A stretch of 64,000 nt of DNA from CAWINX01 sp963702055 (GTDB taxonomy: Bacteria; Actinomycetota; Thermoleophilia; Solirubrobacterales; 70-9): contig OY969702.1 in NCBI GenBank assembly GCA_963702055.1, positions 186,001 through 250,000 on the forward strand, read 5' to 3'. Positions 19,033-29,225 of this stretch are shown piece by piece (position 1 is the stretch's first letter; every line of letters starts with the position of its first letter). The notes under the pieces were generated by a model. The model was not told where the DNA came from, ran no database searches, and saw nothing but the letters and a program-made list of their open reading frames with translations. The position numbers and the translations under genes are program-made.

Positions 19033-21591
19033 ATGGGCGAGCAACGGCTAGAGGCGCTGGAGAAGCGGACGCGGTATGACCCCTCCGAGGTCGAGCGGCG
19101 CGTCTTCGCCGAGTGGATCGAAGGCGGCTACTTCCACCCCGAGGCCACCGGCGCCCCCGCCGAGAACTTCTCGGTCGCGATCCCGCCGCCCAACGTCACC
19201 GGGGCGCTGCACATGGGCCATGCCCTGAACGGCTCGATGCAGGATGCGCTGGTGCGGATGAACCGGATGGCGGGACGGCAGGCGCTCTGGATCCTCGGCA
19301 CCGACCACGCCGGGATCGCCACCCAGGCCGTGGTCGAGAAAACGCTCGCCGCGGAGGGGACCTCGCGCCACGAGCTGGGCCGCGAGGAGTTCGTCAAGCG
19401 GGTCTGGAAGTGGAAAGAGGAGTACGGCTCGCGAATCGTCGAGCAGTACAAGCGGCTCGGCGCCTCCTGCGACTACGAGCGCGAGCGCTTCACCCTCGAC
19501 GAGGGCTACGTGCGCGCCGTCTACCGCGTCTTCAAACAGCTCTACGACAAGGGCTACATCTACCGCGACAACTACATGGTCAACTGGGACCCGGGCTCGC
19601 ACTCGGCGATCTCCGACCTCGAGGTCGAGAACCGCGAAGTCGAGGACACCCTCTTCTCGATCGACTACCCGGTGGAGGGATCGGAGCGGGTGCTCACCGT
19701 CGCCACCGTCCGCCCCGAGACGATGCTCGCCGACACGGCGGTGGCGGTCAATCCCGGCGACGAGCGCTACGGGGACCTGGTCGGGCAGCACTGCGTGCTG
19801 CCGCTGGTCGGCCGCCGCCTGCCGATCATCGCCGATGAGCATGTCGACCCCGAGTTCGGCACCGGCGCGCTGAAGATCACCCCCGGCCACGACCCCAACG
19901 ACTTCGAGATCGGCCGCAAGCACGGGCTGGAGGAGATCGGCGTGATCGGCCCGGACGGGCGGATGACCGAGGAGGCGGGGCGCTTCGCCGGGATGAGCGC
20001 CGCCGAGGCGCAGGAGGCGGTCGTCGCGGCGCTGCGCGAGGGGGGGCTGCTGCGCGCCGAGGAGGCCTACCTGCACTCCGTCCCATTCTCCCACCGCTCC
20101 GGCGAGCGGATCGAGCCGCTGATCTCCCTGCAGTGGTTCTGCCGCATGGACGAGCTGGCGAAGCCGGCGATCGAGGCGGTCGAGCGTGACGAGGTGCGGA
20201 TAACGCCGCCGCAGTGGAAGCGCGTTTACCTGGACTGGATGCGGGAGATCCGCCCCTGGTGCATCTCCCGCCAGCTCTGGTGGGGGCACCGGATCCCGGT
20301 CTGGTACTGCGACGCCTGCGAGGAGACGTTCGTCGGGGAAGAGGCGCCGGAGCGTTGCGGCTCCTGTGAGGGCGAGCTGCGCCAGGAGGAGGACGTGCTC
20401 GACACCTGGTTCAGCTCGGCGATCTGGCCGTTCGCGACGCTCGGCTGGCCCGACGACACCCCGGAGCTGCGCGCCTTCTACCCGACCAGCTTCCTGACCA
20501 CCGCGCGGGAGATCCTCTTCCTCTGGGTGGCGCGGATGATCATGACCGGGATCGAGTTCGCCGGCGACGTCCCCTTCCGCGACGTCTACGTGCACTCGGT
20601 GATCCAGGCCCGCGACGGCCGGCGGATGTCGAAGAGTCTCGGCACCGGGATCGACCCGCTGGAGGAGATTGACGTCCACGGCGCCGACGCGCTGCGCTTC
20701 GGGCTGCTGGCGATGTCCTCGACCCAGGACGTGCGCTATTCCGACGCCAAGGTCCAGCAGGGCAGGGACTTGGCGAACAAGCTTTGGAACGCCAGCCGGC
20801 TGGTGCTGCTGAACGCGGCCGAGGTCGAGGCGAAGCCCGACCCCGTTCGCGCCGAAGACCGCTGGATCCTCTCTCGGCTGGAGCGGACGATCGCCTCGGT
20901 GACAGCGAAGCTGGAGGAATACGACTTCGCCCACGCCGTCGGGGAGGCCTACGCGTTCTTCTGGTCGGAGTTCTGCGACTGGTACCTGGAGATCGCCAAG
21001 CCGCGCCTCTATGACGGTGAGGCCGAGGTCTCGGCGACGCTGCTCTGGTCCCTGGAGCGCATCCTCGCTCTACTGCACCCGCTGATGCCCTTCGTCACCG
21101 AGGAGATCTGGTCCTACCACCCGTCCCGGCGTGGCCACCTCGCCATCCATCTGTTCCCGGAGGCCGAGGAGGCGCTCTTCGACGCCGAGGCGGAGGCGGA
21201 GGTCGAGGAGGGGATCGAGCTGACCCGGCGCCTGCGGGCCTGGCGGGACTTGGTCGAGGTGCCGGTGGCGACGGTCCTTGCGGCGCGCGCCGAGGGAGTG
21301 GAGCCGCGGGAGTTCGTCGGCCGCCTCGCCCGCTTCGAGTTCGGCGGAAACGGCGGCGATCCGGTCGCCTCGGTCGGCCCGGTCAAGGTGCTCGCCTCGG
21401 CCGAGCTGGACGCCGAGGCGGTGGCCGGACGGCTCGAGAAGCGCCGTGCCGAGCTGCGCGCCGAGGTCGCGCGGGGGGAGAAGAAACTCGGCAACGAGGG
21501 CTTCGTCGCCAAGGCGCCCCCCGAGGTCGTCGAGGAGGAGAAGGAGAAGCTGGCGCGCTATCGCGCCGAGCTCGAGGAGATCTCCGAATAG
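19033..21591 (+). CDS. valS: Valine-tRNA ligase
   Basis: 852 residues. The class I HIGH motif appears as GALHMGHAL near residue 58 and the KMSKS loop as RRMSKSLG near residue 535. The CP1 editing domain (LTVATVRPETMLADTA) has the threonine-rich editing site. A C-terminal coiled-coil arm (about 790-852, rich in E/K/R) is characteristic of ValRS and not IleRS. It charges tRNA-Val and removes mischarged Thr. Its last codons contain the GAGGAG that serves as ribosome site for the overlapping folC. Confidence 0.97.
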   Translation: MGEQRLEALEKRTRYDPSEVERRVFAEWIEGGYFHPEATGAPAENFSVAIPPPNVTGALHMGHALNGSMQDALVRMNRMAGRQALWILGTDHAGIATQAVVEKTLAAEGTSRHELGREEFVKRVWKWKEEYGSRIVEQYKRLGASCDYERERFTLDEGYVRAVYRVFKQLYDKGYIYRDNYMVNWDPGSHSAISDLEVENREVEDTLFSIDYPVEGSERVLTVATVRPETMLADTAVAVNPGDERYGDLVGQHCVLPLVGRRLPIIADEHVDPEFGTGALKITPGHDPNDFEIGRKHGLEEIGVIGPDGRMTEEAGRFAGMSAAEAQEAVVAALREGGLLRAEEAYLHSVPFSHRSGERIEPLISLQWFCRMDELAKPAIEAVERDEVRITPPQWKRVYLDWMREIRPWCISRQLWWGHRIPVWYCDACEETFVGEEAPERCGSCEGELRQEEDVLDTWFSSAIWPFATLGWPDDTPELRAFYPTSFLTTAREILFLWVARMIMTGIEFAGDVPFRDVYVHSVIQARDGRRMSKSLGTGIDPLEEIDVHGADALRFGLLAMSSTQDVRYSDAKVQQGRDLANKLWNASRLVLLNAAEVEAKPDPVRAEDRWILSRLERTIASVTAKLEEYDFAHAVGEAYAFFWSEFCDWYLEIAKPRLYDGEAEVSATLLWSLERILALLHPLMPFVTEEIWSYHPSRRGHLAIHLFPEAEEALFDAEAEAEVEEGIELTRRLRAWRDLVEVPVATVLAARAEGVEPREFVGRLARFEFGGNGGDPVASVGPVKVLASAELDAEAVAGRLEKRRAELRAEVARGEKKLGNEGFVAKAPPEVVEEEKEKLARYRAELEEISE

Positions 21592-22877
21592 ACCCGGAGG
21601 CCTATCTCGACTCGCTGGAGCCGATCGGCTGGAAGCTCGGCCTCGACCGGATCCACCGGCTGACCACCGCGCTGGGCATGCCCCAGCACCGCTTCGCCTC
21701 GATCCACGTCGTCGGCACCAACGGCAAGTCCTCAGTGACGAGGATGACCGCGGCGCTGCTGGAGGCGCACGGCGTCGCCACCGGGGCTTGCGTCTCCCCG
21801 CATGTGGAGCGCTGGTCGGAGCGGACCCTGATCCGCGGCGAGGAGATCGGCCGGGTTGAGTTTGCGGCGGCGGTGGAGCGGACGGCGCAGGCGGCCGCAA
21901 CCGTTAACAGGATCAGTGGCGAGCCCGAGCGGAGCGACCGTCGCAATCTGATTCTTCGGGAGCGGAGCTCGGGCGAAGCCCTTGGTTCTGTCACCCAGTT
22001 CGAGGCGGCGACGGCGGCGAGCTTCGTCGCCCTCGCAGCGGCCCGGGTCCAAGTCGCGGTGGTCGAGGCCGGGCTGGGGGGGAGGCTCGATGCGACCAAC
22101 ACGATCCCCTCGAAGGTCACGGTGCTCACTTCGATCGGCCTCGACCACACCGAGTGGCTGGGCGAGACCGAGGAGCAGATCGCCGCCGAGAAGCTGGCGG
22201 TCCTGCGCGACCACTCGACCCTCGTGCTCGGCAGGGTGAGTCCGGGCGTCGCGTCACTTGCCGAGCGGACCGCAGCCGAACGCGGCGCTCGGCTGGTTCG
22301 CGCCCCGGAGGACCCGGGCGACGATATTCGCCTTCGCGCCCCCGGCGGCTTCCAGCGGCGCAACTTCGCCCTGGCTTGTGCCGCTGCCGAGGCCTTCCTC
22401 GACAGCGCGTTGGATGCCGACCGAGTCGCCGAGGTCGCGGAGACCGTTTCGATCCCCGGGCGGCTGGAGAGGGTCGCCGATGACCCGCCGATCTACCTCG
22501 ACGTCGCCCACAATCCGGCCGGCGCCGCCGCCCTCGCCGAGGCGCTGCCGGAGGTCGCCGGGGGCCGTCCGGTGGTGGCTTGTTTGGCGATCCTCGCCGA
22601 CAAGGACGCCGAGAGGATGGTCAAGGCCCTGGCGCCGGCCCTGGAGCGCGTCGTCTGTTCCGAACTCCCCGCCAATCGGCGGGCGGTTGGGGCGGGGGAG
22701 CTGGTCGAGTTGTGTCGCGGCGCGGGGTTGGCGGCCGAGGCGGAGGCGGACTTCGGGCGCGCGCTGGCGCGCGCTCAAGAACTGTCGGCGGCTGTCAACG
22801 GGGTGCTGCTCGTCACCGGTTCCCACTATGTGCTGGCACCTGCCCGAGCGGCGCTGACGACGACTCCGCCGGCTTGA
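21588..22877 (+). CDS. folC: Folylpolyglutamate/dihydrofolate synthase, apparent ATA start
   Basis: 429 residues if read from the ATA at 21588, which overlaps the valS stop as ATAG; a GAGGAG ribosome site lies eight bases upstream. From there the expected N-terminal helix is present (DPEAYLDSLEPIGWKLGLDR). The first ATG, at 21678, would leave only 8-10 residues before the P-loop strand. Nucleotide-binding motif IHVVGTNGKSS and SPHV follow, then GLGGRLDATN. An insert of about 20-25 residues near 105-130 (ISGEPERSDRRNLILRERSS) has no counterpart in FolC proteins I know; its DNA holds an inverted repeat. The enzyme adds glutamate to folates. Confidence 0.88.
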   Translation: MDPEAYLDSLEPIGWKLGLDRIHRLTTALGMPQHRFASIHVVGTNGKSSVTRMTAALLEAHGVATGACVSPHVERWSERTLIRGEEIGRVEFAAAVERTAQAAATVNRISGEPERSDRRNLILRERSSGEALGSVTQFEAATAASFVALAAARVQVAVVEAGLGGRLDATNTIPSKVTVLTSIGLDHTEWLGETEEQIAAEKLAVLRDHSTLVLGRVSPGVASLAERTAAERGARLVRAPEDPGDDIRLRAPGGFQRRNFALACAAAEAFLDSALDADRVAEVAETVSIPGRLERVADDPPIYLDVAHNPAGAAALAEALPEVAGGRPVVACLAILADKDAERMVKALAPALERVVCSELPANRRAVGAGELVELCRGAGLAAEAEADFGRALARAQELSAAVNGVLLVTGSHYVLAPARAALTTTPPA

Positions 22878-22904
22878 AACCGAGGCCTATGCGAGGATTC
22901 GGCC

Positions 22905-23024
22905 ATGGAACGAGGCGCCGGCTCCGAGCTGCTTTCGATGATGGGCTTGGTCGCCGCGGTGGTCGCCGCGGTGATCCTCGTCTTCTTCGGCATCGGCTAC
23001 CTGTTCGGGAGCATGTTCCTCTGA
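22905..23024 (+). CDS. 39-residue single-helix membrane protein
   Basis: A short ATG-started frame with product MERGAGSELLSMMGLVAAVV continuing into a valine/phenylalanine-rich helix and ending GYLFGSMFL. One transmembrane helix, no charged residues after position 8, codon use like the neighbours. It sits 27 bp after folC and 82 bp before the zinc-ribbon gene. Unknown function. Confidence 0.5.
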   Translation: MERGAGSELLSMMGLVAAVVAAVILVFFGIGYLFGSMFL

Positions 23025-23071
23025 CCCTCCGGCCACTTGGGCGGACAGGGTTTACGACCCTCGCGGCGAAG

Positions 23072-23077
23072 TAGACT
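23072..23077 (+). promoter_or_regulatory. TAGACT hexamer upstream of the zinc-ribbon gene
   Basis: TAGACT, 29 bases before the ATG at 23107. Here, unlike at valS or proB, it would give a short leader. Confidence 0.35.
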
Positions 23078-23106
23078 GCCCGCTCCCCTCTCGGCGGACC
23101 CCAGCC

Positions 23107-23799
23107 ATGGCACTCGCGATCTTCGGCATCAGCAACAGCGGCCTCAACTTGTTCGTGAGCCTGCTCATCCTCGCGCTCGTCGTCGTCTGGCTGGCGCTGA
23201 TCGTCTACACGTACCTCGACGCGAAGCGTCGCCTCTCCGATCCCTTCCTCGTCGCCTGCGCGACGATCGCCTCCTTCTTCCCCTATATCGGCACCGCGGT
23301 CTACGCGATCGTGCGCCCGCCCGAGTTTCTCGAGGACGCGCACGAGCGCGAGCTGGAGATCAAGGCGGCTGACTTGCGGGTGCGCCAGCTGACCGAGCAG
23401 TCCTGCCCCAACTGCTCCTACCCAATCGAGAAGAACTACCTTCGCTGCCCCCAGTGTCAGCGCCGCCTCAAGGACCCCTGCCAGAGTTGTGGCAAGCCCG
23501 TCGACCCTCGCTGGTCGCTCTGTCCATACTGCGAGACCGCTTTGCCGGAACGCGCCCGTCGCCCGAAACGCTCCGCCGAGGGCCGCAAGTCGGCCGAGAG
23601 CCGCAAGCCCGCATCCAGAGAGGAGCGGCAATCCGAACGGCCGCCGACCAAGCGCCAGGCCTCCGCACGCAAGAAATCGAGTGCGTCGAAACGGGAGCCA
23701 GCCCGTCCGACGGCCCGTCGTCCCAAAGAGCAGCCCTCCGGTCCAGCCGCCGTCGTGCAGGAGCCCCCTGCCGGCGAGGACTCCGTCGACAAGTCGTAA
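23107..23799 (+). CDS. Membrane-anchored double zinc-ribbon protein
   Basis: 230 residues. Two hydrophobic helices (about 10-35 and 50-70) come first. Then two zinc ribbons: CPNCSYPIEKNYLRCPQC and CQSCGKPVDPRWSLCPYC. The C-terminal 90 residues are low-complexity and very basic (repeated K/R/S/P), likely disordered. Possibly a nucleic-acid or protein-binding anchor at the membrane; nothing specific is known. It precedes ndk by 18 bp. Confidence 0.7.
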   Translation: MALAIFGISNSGLNLFVSLLILALVVVWLALIVYTYLDAKRRLSDPFLVACATIASFFPYIGTAVYAIVRPPEFLEDAHERELEIKAADLRVRQLTEQSCPNCSYPIEKNYLRCPQCQRRLKDPCQSCGKPVDPRWSLCPYCETALPERARRPKRSAEGRKSAESRKPASREERQSERPPTKRQASARKKSSASKREPARPTARRPKEQPSGPAAVVQEPPAGEDSVDKS

Positions 23800-23803
23800 C
23801 CGG

Positions 23804-23809
23804 TAGGTT
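23804..23809 (+). promoter_or_regulatory. -10 hexamer TAGGTT of ndk
   Basis: TAGGTT, eight bases before the GTG at 23818, overlapping the spacer after the zinc-ribbon gene. Confidence 0.4.
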
Positions 23810-23817
23810 CCCGCGCC

Positions 23818-24225
23818 GTGTCCAGGACCCTGATCCTCGTCAAGCCCGATGCCTTCGAACGCGCCCTGACCGGCGAGGTTCTCGCCCGCTTCGAGCGCAA
23901 GGGCCTGCGCATCAAGGCGCTGAAGCTGATGCGGGCCGACGCGGCGATCGCCAACGAGCACTACGCCGAGCACACGGAGAAGCCGTTCTTCGGCGAGCTG
24001 GTCGACTTCATCACCGGCGGGCCGCTGGTCGCTGCGGTGCTCGAGGGACACGAGGCGGTCGCCGCCGCCCGCCAGCTGATCGGCGCGACCAACCCGGTCG
24101 AGGCCGCGCCCGGCTCGATTCGCGGCGATTACGCCCTCGAGGTGACCTTCAACATGGTCCACGGCTCCGACTCCGACGAGTCGGCCGAGCGCGAGATCGG
24201 AATCTGGTTTCCAGAGTTGACGTAG
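23818..24225 (+). CDS. ndk: Nucleoside-diphosphate kinase
   Basis: 135 residues from a GTG, the usual length. The phosphorylated His is His115 in NMVHGSDS; the N-terminal strand TLILVKPDAF and the ERKGLRIKALKLM segment are standard. It transfers phosphate between nucleoside di- and triphosphates. maf follows after a palindromic element. Confidence 0.97.
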   Translation: MSRTLILVKPDAFERALTGEVLARFERKGLRIKALKLMRADAAIANEHYAEHTEKPFFGELVDFITGGPLVAAVLEGHEAVAAARQLIGATNPVEAAPGSIRGDYALEVTFNMVHGSDSDESAEREIGIWFPELT

Positions 24226-24234
24226 GCGAGTTGG

Positions 24235-24332
24235 GCCGGCGGGTCCTGTCGCCGTTTTGGTGCCACCATCCCTGCGGGGGCGGCTGCGCCGCCTCCTCGG
24301 GACGGTCCCCCAAAACCGCGCCACCCGCCGGC
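24235..24332. repeat. Palindromic element copy A, directly before maf
   Basis: 98 bp with terminal arms GCCGGCGGGT and ACCCGCCGGC. Nearly the whole segment folds into one imperfect hairpin; further paired blocks are CGTTTTGG with CCAAAACCG and GGCGGC with GCCGCC. One arm carries an extra CCTGTC after GGGT, the family mark (GGGTCCTGTCG). It ends eight bases before the maf ATG. Confidence 0.7.
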
Positions 24333-24340
24333 AGACACGC

Positions 24341-24970
24341 ATGACGGTCACGCTGGCATCCGGATCGCCTCAAAGAAGCGAGATCCTTCGCAAGCTGGGT
24401 GTCGAGTTCGAGGTCGTCGTGCCCGGGGTGGAGGAGCTGACCGGCGGCGATCCCGAGGTCGAAGTCGTCGAAAACGCCAGGCGTAAGGCACGGGCGGTCA
24501 GGCGCGCGGGTCCTGTCGCCGCAGGGGACCCCCCACCCCCTCCGGTAGCTAAAGCTTCCTCAGGGGTGGGCCCCCCTACGGCGCCACCCGCGCGAGTGAC
24601 CATTGCGTGCGACACAGATGTCGTGATCGATGGCAGGGCACTGGGGAAGCCCACAGATGAGACCCAGGCCCGTGCGTACCTGGAGCTGTTGTCGGGACGG
24701 CCGCACGAGGTCCTCAGCGGGCTGGTGGTCCTGGTGAATGGAGAGGAGCGCAGTGGGCTGGAGCGAACCACCGTCGTTTTTAAGGAATTGGACGACGGCG
24801 CAAAGGAGCGTTACGTCCGATTCGGCGAGTGGCGGGGGCGATCCGGCGGGTATGCGATCCAGACGCTTGGGTCGACGCTGGTCGCCCGGGTCGAGGGCAG
24901 CATCTCCAACGTGGTCGGTCTGCCGGTCGGGCTGTTGCTGGAGCTGGCGCCGGAGCTGTTTCGCGGCTGA
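24341..24970 (+). CDS. maf: Maf-like nucleoside triphosphate pyrophosphatase with an inserted segment
   Basis: 209 residues from the ATG at 24341 (MTVTLASGSPQR, the family start with S-x-S-P-R/Q-R). CDTDVVIDGRALGKP carries the catalytic Asp and substrate site, followed by LSGRPHEVLSGL and GGYAIQTLGS. Between KARAVRRAG and VTIACDTDVV lies an extra run of about 30 residues rich in Pro and Ala, encoded by palindromic element copy B in frame. Maf proteins hydrolyse non-canonical nucleotides; the insert falls in a loop before the catalytic strand, so function may survive. It converges on the HD-GYP gene through a strong terminator. Confidence 0.88.
   Translation: MTVTLASGSPQRSEILRKLGVEFEVVVPGVEELTGGDPEVEVVENARRKARAVRRAGPVAAGDPPPPPVAKASSGVGPPTAPPARVTIACDTDVVIDGRALGKPTDETQARAYLELLSGRPHEVLSGLVVLVNGEERSGLERTTVVFKELDDGAKERYVRFGEWRGRSGGYAIQTLGSTLVARVEGSISNVVGLPVGLLLELAPELFRG
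24503..24594. repeat. Palindromic element copy B, inside maf
   Basis: 92 bp, arms CGCGCGGGT and ACCCGCGCG with the same asymmetric CCTGTC. Inner blocks GGGGACCCCCCACCCC and GGGGTGGGCCCCCC pair. It is read in frame as part of Maf, adding about 30 residues. Confidence 0.7.
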
Positions 24971-25006
24971 GCCCCGGGCCGGGAAAGGGAAACCGGGCCC
25001 GGGGCT
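24970..25006. terminator. Bidirectional terminator between maf and the HD-GYP gene
   Basis: AGCCCCGGGCCGG pairs with CCGGGCCCGGGGCT (one bulged base) around the loop GAAAGGGAAA. It starts right at the maf stop and lies six bases beyond the stop of the convergent gene. The stem is very GC-rich; no long T run follows. Confidence 0.7.
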
Positions 25007-25012
25007 GCTGGT

Positions 25013-26441
25013 TCAGCCGCGTAGCGCGAGCGCCTCGTCGAGGTGCCCGAGCAAGATGTCGGCGATCTGGGGATCGAAGTGGGTCCCACGACCCTCCTCG
25101 ATCAACTTCGTCGCTTCGTCCACCGACATCGCCGGCCGGTAGCTGCGGTCGCTGAGCAGCGCGTCGAAGACGTCGGCGACGGCGACGATCCGTCCGACCA
25201 GGGGGATGTCGCCGTCCTTCAGGCCTCGTGGATAGCCGCTTCCGTCGTAGCGCTCGTGATGGGAGAGGGCGATCGTCGCCGCCATCTGGAGCAGCTCGCT
25301 GTCGGAGTCGGCGAGGATCTGGTGACCGATCGTCGTGTGACGCTGCATCTCCAGGCGCTCTTCGTCGGTCAGCGGTCCCGTTTTGCGGAGGATCTGGTCG
25401 GCGGTGGCGATCTTGCCGACGTCATGCATCGGCGCGGCGGCCCTCAGCAACCACACTTCCTCCCGATCGAGGCCCATCTTCTCGCCCAGGAAGGCCGCGA
25501 TCACGGCCATCCGCGAGACGTGCTCGCCGGTGTTGGCGTCGTGCATCTCGATCGCCCGGGTCAGCCGGTCGACGGTCTCCTGCTGCGAGGCTCGCAGGTC
25601 CTCGATCGCCTGTTTCTGAGCGACCGTCAACTCCGCCTGGAGGCGTTCCGCCTCCTTCTGGGCGGTGATGTCGGCGGAGATGCCCGATACGCCGATCACC
25701 TCGCCGAGGTCGTTGACGTAGGGGAACTTGACCGTGAGGAACGACTTCTCCTGGCCTCCCATCTCGACGGTCTCCTCGGAGGTGTAGGTCCGGCCGCCGT
25801 CAAGGACTCGCCGATCGCTCTCCCGGACGTAGCGAGTGGCCTCTGGGGACATGATCGCGGCGTCGGTCTTGCCGATCAGCTCTCCGGGCGCCAGCCCCGC
25901 TACCTCCTGGGCGACGCGATTGGCCAGCATGTAGCGCGACTCGGTGTCCTTGATGTAGATCGGCACGGGGGCCATGTCCATCAGCAGCTGCATGCGCTCC
26001 TCGAGGGTGCGGTTGTGGGCTTTCCGGGCCATCTCCAACTCCCTCTGGCGCAGCGCGTTCATCGTCGTGATCAGCAGCTGACCCGGCCAGAAGGGCTTCA
26101 CCAGGTAGCCGTGGGCGCCCAGTCCGAAGGTCTTTTCCGCGACGTCGGGATCGTCGACGCCGGTGACCAGCACCACCGCCGTGTCCGGATATTGCTCGGT
26201 GATCTCCTCGATCAGGACCAGGCCGGACTCACCCGGCATCTGGATGTCGCAGAGGACGAGGTGGAAGGTTTCGCCCGCGAGCTTCTCCCTCGCCTCGACG
26301 ACGCTCGAGGCGAACTGGCAGCGGTAGTGCTCGCCGAGCGTCCGGTCGACCACTCGCAGGACCTCGGGCCGGTCGTCGACGACCAGAATGCGCTCGGCCT
26401 GAGTCAGGTCGATCGCCTCCGCAACCGCCGTGTGGCCGGCT

Positions 26442-26449
<8 letters not shown>
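25013..26449 (-). CDS. Response regulator with PAS and HD-GYP domains
   Basis: 478 residues from the ATG at 26449. Receiver domain: phospho-acceptor Asp in HLVLCDIQMPGESG, Lys in GYLVKPFWPG. PAS domain about 155-265 (PVPIYIKDTESRYMLANRV). HD-GYP domain about 300-470: HDVGKIA carries the HD pair, HHERYDGSGYPRGLKDGD carries the GYP signature, so both metal-binding and GYP motifs are intact and c-di-GMP hydrolysis is expected. It overlaps the stop of the upstream histidine kinase gene by eight bases, so kinase and regulator are surely co-expressed. Confidence 0.92.
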
Positions 26450-28016
<1,567 letters not shown>

Positions 28017-28058
28017 CGGTCACTCCGCCGGTCTGGCGTGATTGCTCTGGATTTCTTG

Positions 28059-28088
28059 ATCATACGCCCAGAGTCGCTCTGGCGCCAA
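28059..28088 (-). promoter_or_regulatory. Promoter of the kinase operon with a palindrome in its spacer
   Basis: On the minus strand: TTGGCG (-35), 18-bp spacer, TATGAT (-10, five of six consensus bases). The spacer contains the perfect dyad CCAGAGTCGCTCTGG (28068-28082). A GGCGGAG ribosome site sits before the GTG at 28016, so this gene has a normal leader of about 35 bases. Confidence 0.6.
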
Positions 28089-28140
28089 TTCCCAAGCCGT
28101 CTGTCTGAGATGATGCGCCTCTCAGTCCTCAATTTCAAGA

Positions 28141-29187
28141 ATGGGACTACTCAGTTATCTAAAAGGTTTTGGTAGCCGCGACATGGCGGTCGATCTGGGT
28201 ACCGCCAACACCCTCGTCTACGTTCGCGGTCGCGGCATCGTCCTCTCCGAGCCCTCGGTCGTGGCGATCGACTCCCGCAACGGCCAGGTTCACGCGGTCG
28301 GCGCCGAGGCGAAGCGGATGTTGGGCCGCACGCCGGGCACGATCACCGCGATCCGGCCGCTCAAGGACGGGGTGATCGCCGACTTCGACGTCGCCGAGCA
28401 GATGCTCCGCCACTTCATTAAAAAAGTCCACCGCAGCCGCTTCGCCCACCCGCGCGTCGTCGTCTGCGTCCCCTCGGGGGTGACCGGGGTGGAGAAGCGG
28501 GCGGTCGAGGAGGCCTGCCTCTCGGCCGGCGCTCGCAAGGCCTACCTGATCGAGGAGCCGATGGCGGCGGCGATCGGCGCCGGCCTCCCGGTCGCCGAGC
28601 CGACCGGGTCGATGGTCGTCGACATCGGCGGCGGCACCACCGAGGTGGCGGTGATCTCGCTCGGCGGGATCGTCGTCTCGCAGTCGATCCGGATCGGCGG
28701 CGACGAGTTGGACGAGGCGATCGTCAGCTACTGCAAGCACCGCCACAAACTGGCGATCGGCACGCAGACGGCCGAGCAGGTGAAGCTGGAGGCCGGCTCG
28801 GCGTCTCCGTTGCCCAAAGAGGTGGAGGTCGAGATCCGCGGGCGCGACCTCGTCTCTGGGCTGCCGAAGACGGTGACGCTCTCCTCCGAGGAGGTCCGCA
28901 AGGCGCTCGACGAGCCGGTCGGCCACATCATCGACGCCGTCAAGGACACCCTCGACCGCACTCCGCCGGAGCTGGCCGGGGACATCATGGATCGCGGAAT
29001 CACGCTGGCCGGAGGCGGTGCGCTCCTGCAAGGACTCGAACAGCGCCTGCGCGACGAGTGCCAGATGCCCTGCGAACTGGCAGAGTCACCGCTTACGTGC
29101 GTGGCGGTCGGCTCGGGCATCTCGCTCGAGGAGTTCGAGGCGATCCACCGCGCCAGCAAGAATTCGGGAGCGGCGCGCGTTGCTTAG
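28141..29187 (+). CDS. mreB: Rod shape-determining protein MreB
   Basis: 348 residues. Actin-fold phosphate loops: AVDLGTANTLVYV (phosphate 1), VVDIGGGTTEVAVISLGG (phosphate 2) and ITLAGGGALLQGLE (adenosine). It polymerises under the membrane and directs cell-wall elongation. First gene of mreB-mreC-mreD-mrdA-rodA, indicating a rod-shaped or elongating cell. The 124-bp gap to the divergent kinase gene is less GC-rich than its surroundings; I could not assign an mreB promoter with confidence. Confidence 0.96.
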   Translation: MGLLSYLKGFGSRDMAVDLGTANTLVYVRGRGIVLSEPSVVAIDSRNGQVHAVGAEAKRMLGRTPGTITAIRPLKDGVIADFDVAEQMLRHFIKKVHRSRFAHPRVVVCVPSGVTGVEKRAVEEACLSAGARKAYLIEEPMAAAIGAGLPVAEPTGSMVVDIGGGTTEVAVISLGGIVVSQSIRIGGDELDEAIVSYCKHRHKLAIGTQTAEQVKLEAGSASPLPKEVEVEIRGRDLVSGLPKTVTLSSEEVRKALDEPVGHIIDAVKDTLDRTPPELAGDIMDRGITLAGGGALLQGLEQRLRDECQMPCELAESPLTCVAVGSGISLEEFEAIHRASKNSGAARVA

Positions 29188-29225
29188 CCGCCGCTCAGAA
29201 CAAGCTGCAAACCTGGGTCTTCGCC

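Noticed and set aside
18971..19033. T-box or other tRNA-sensing leader for valS
   Set aside because: The intergenic space is too short and the likely transcript is leaderless.
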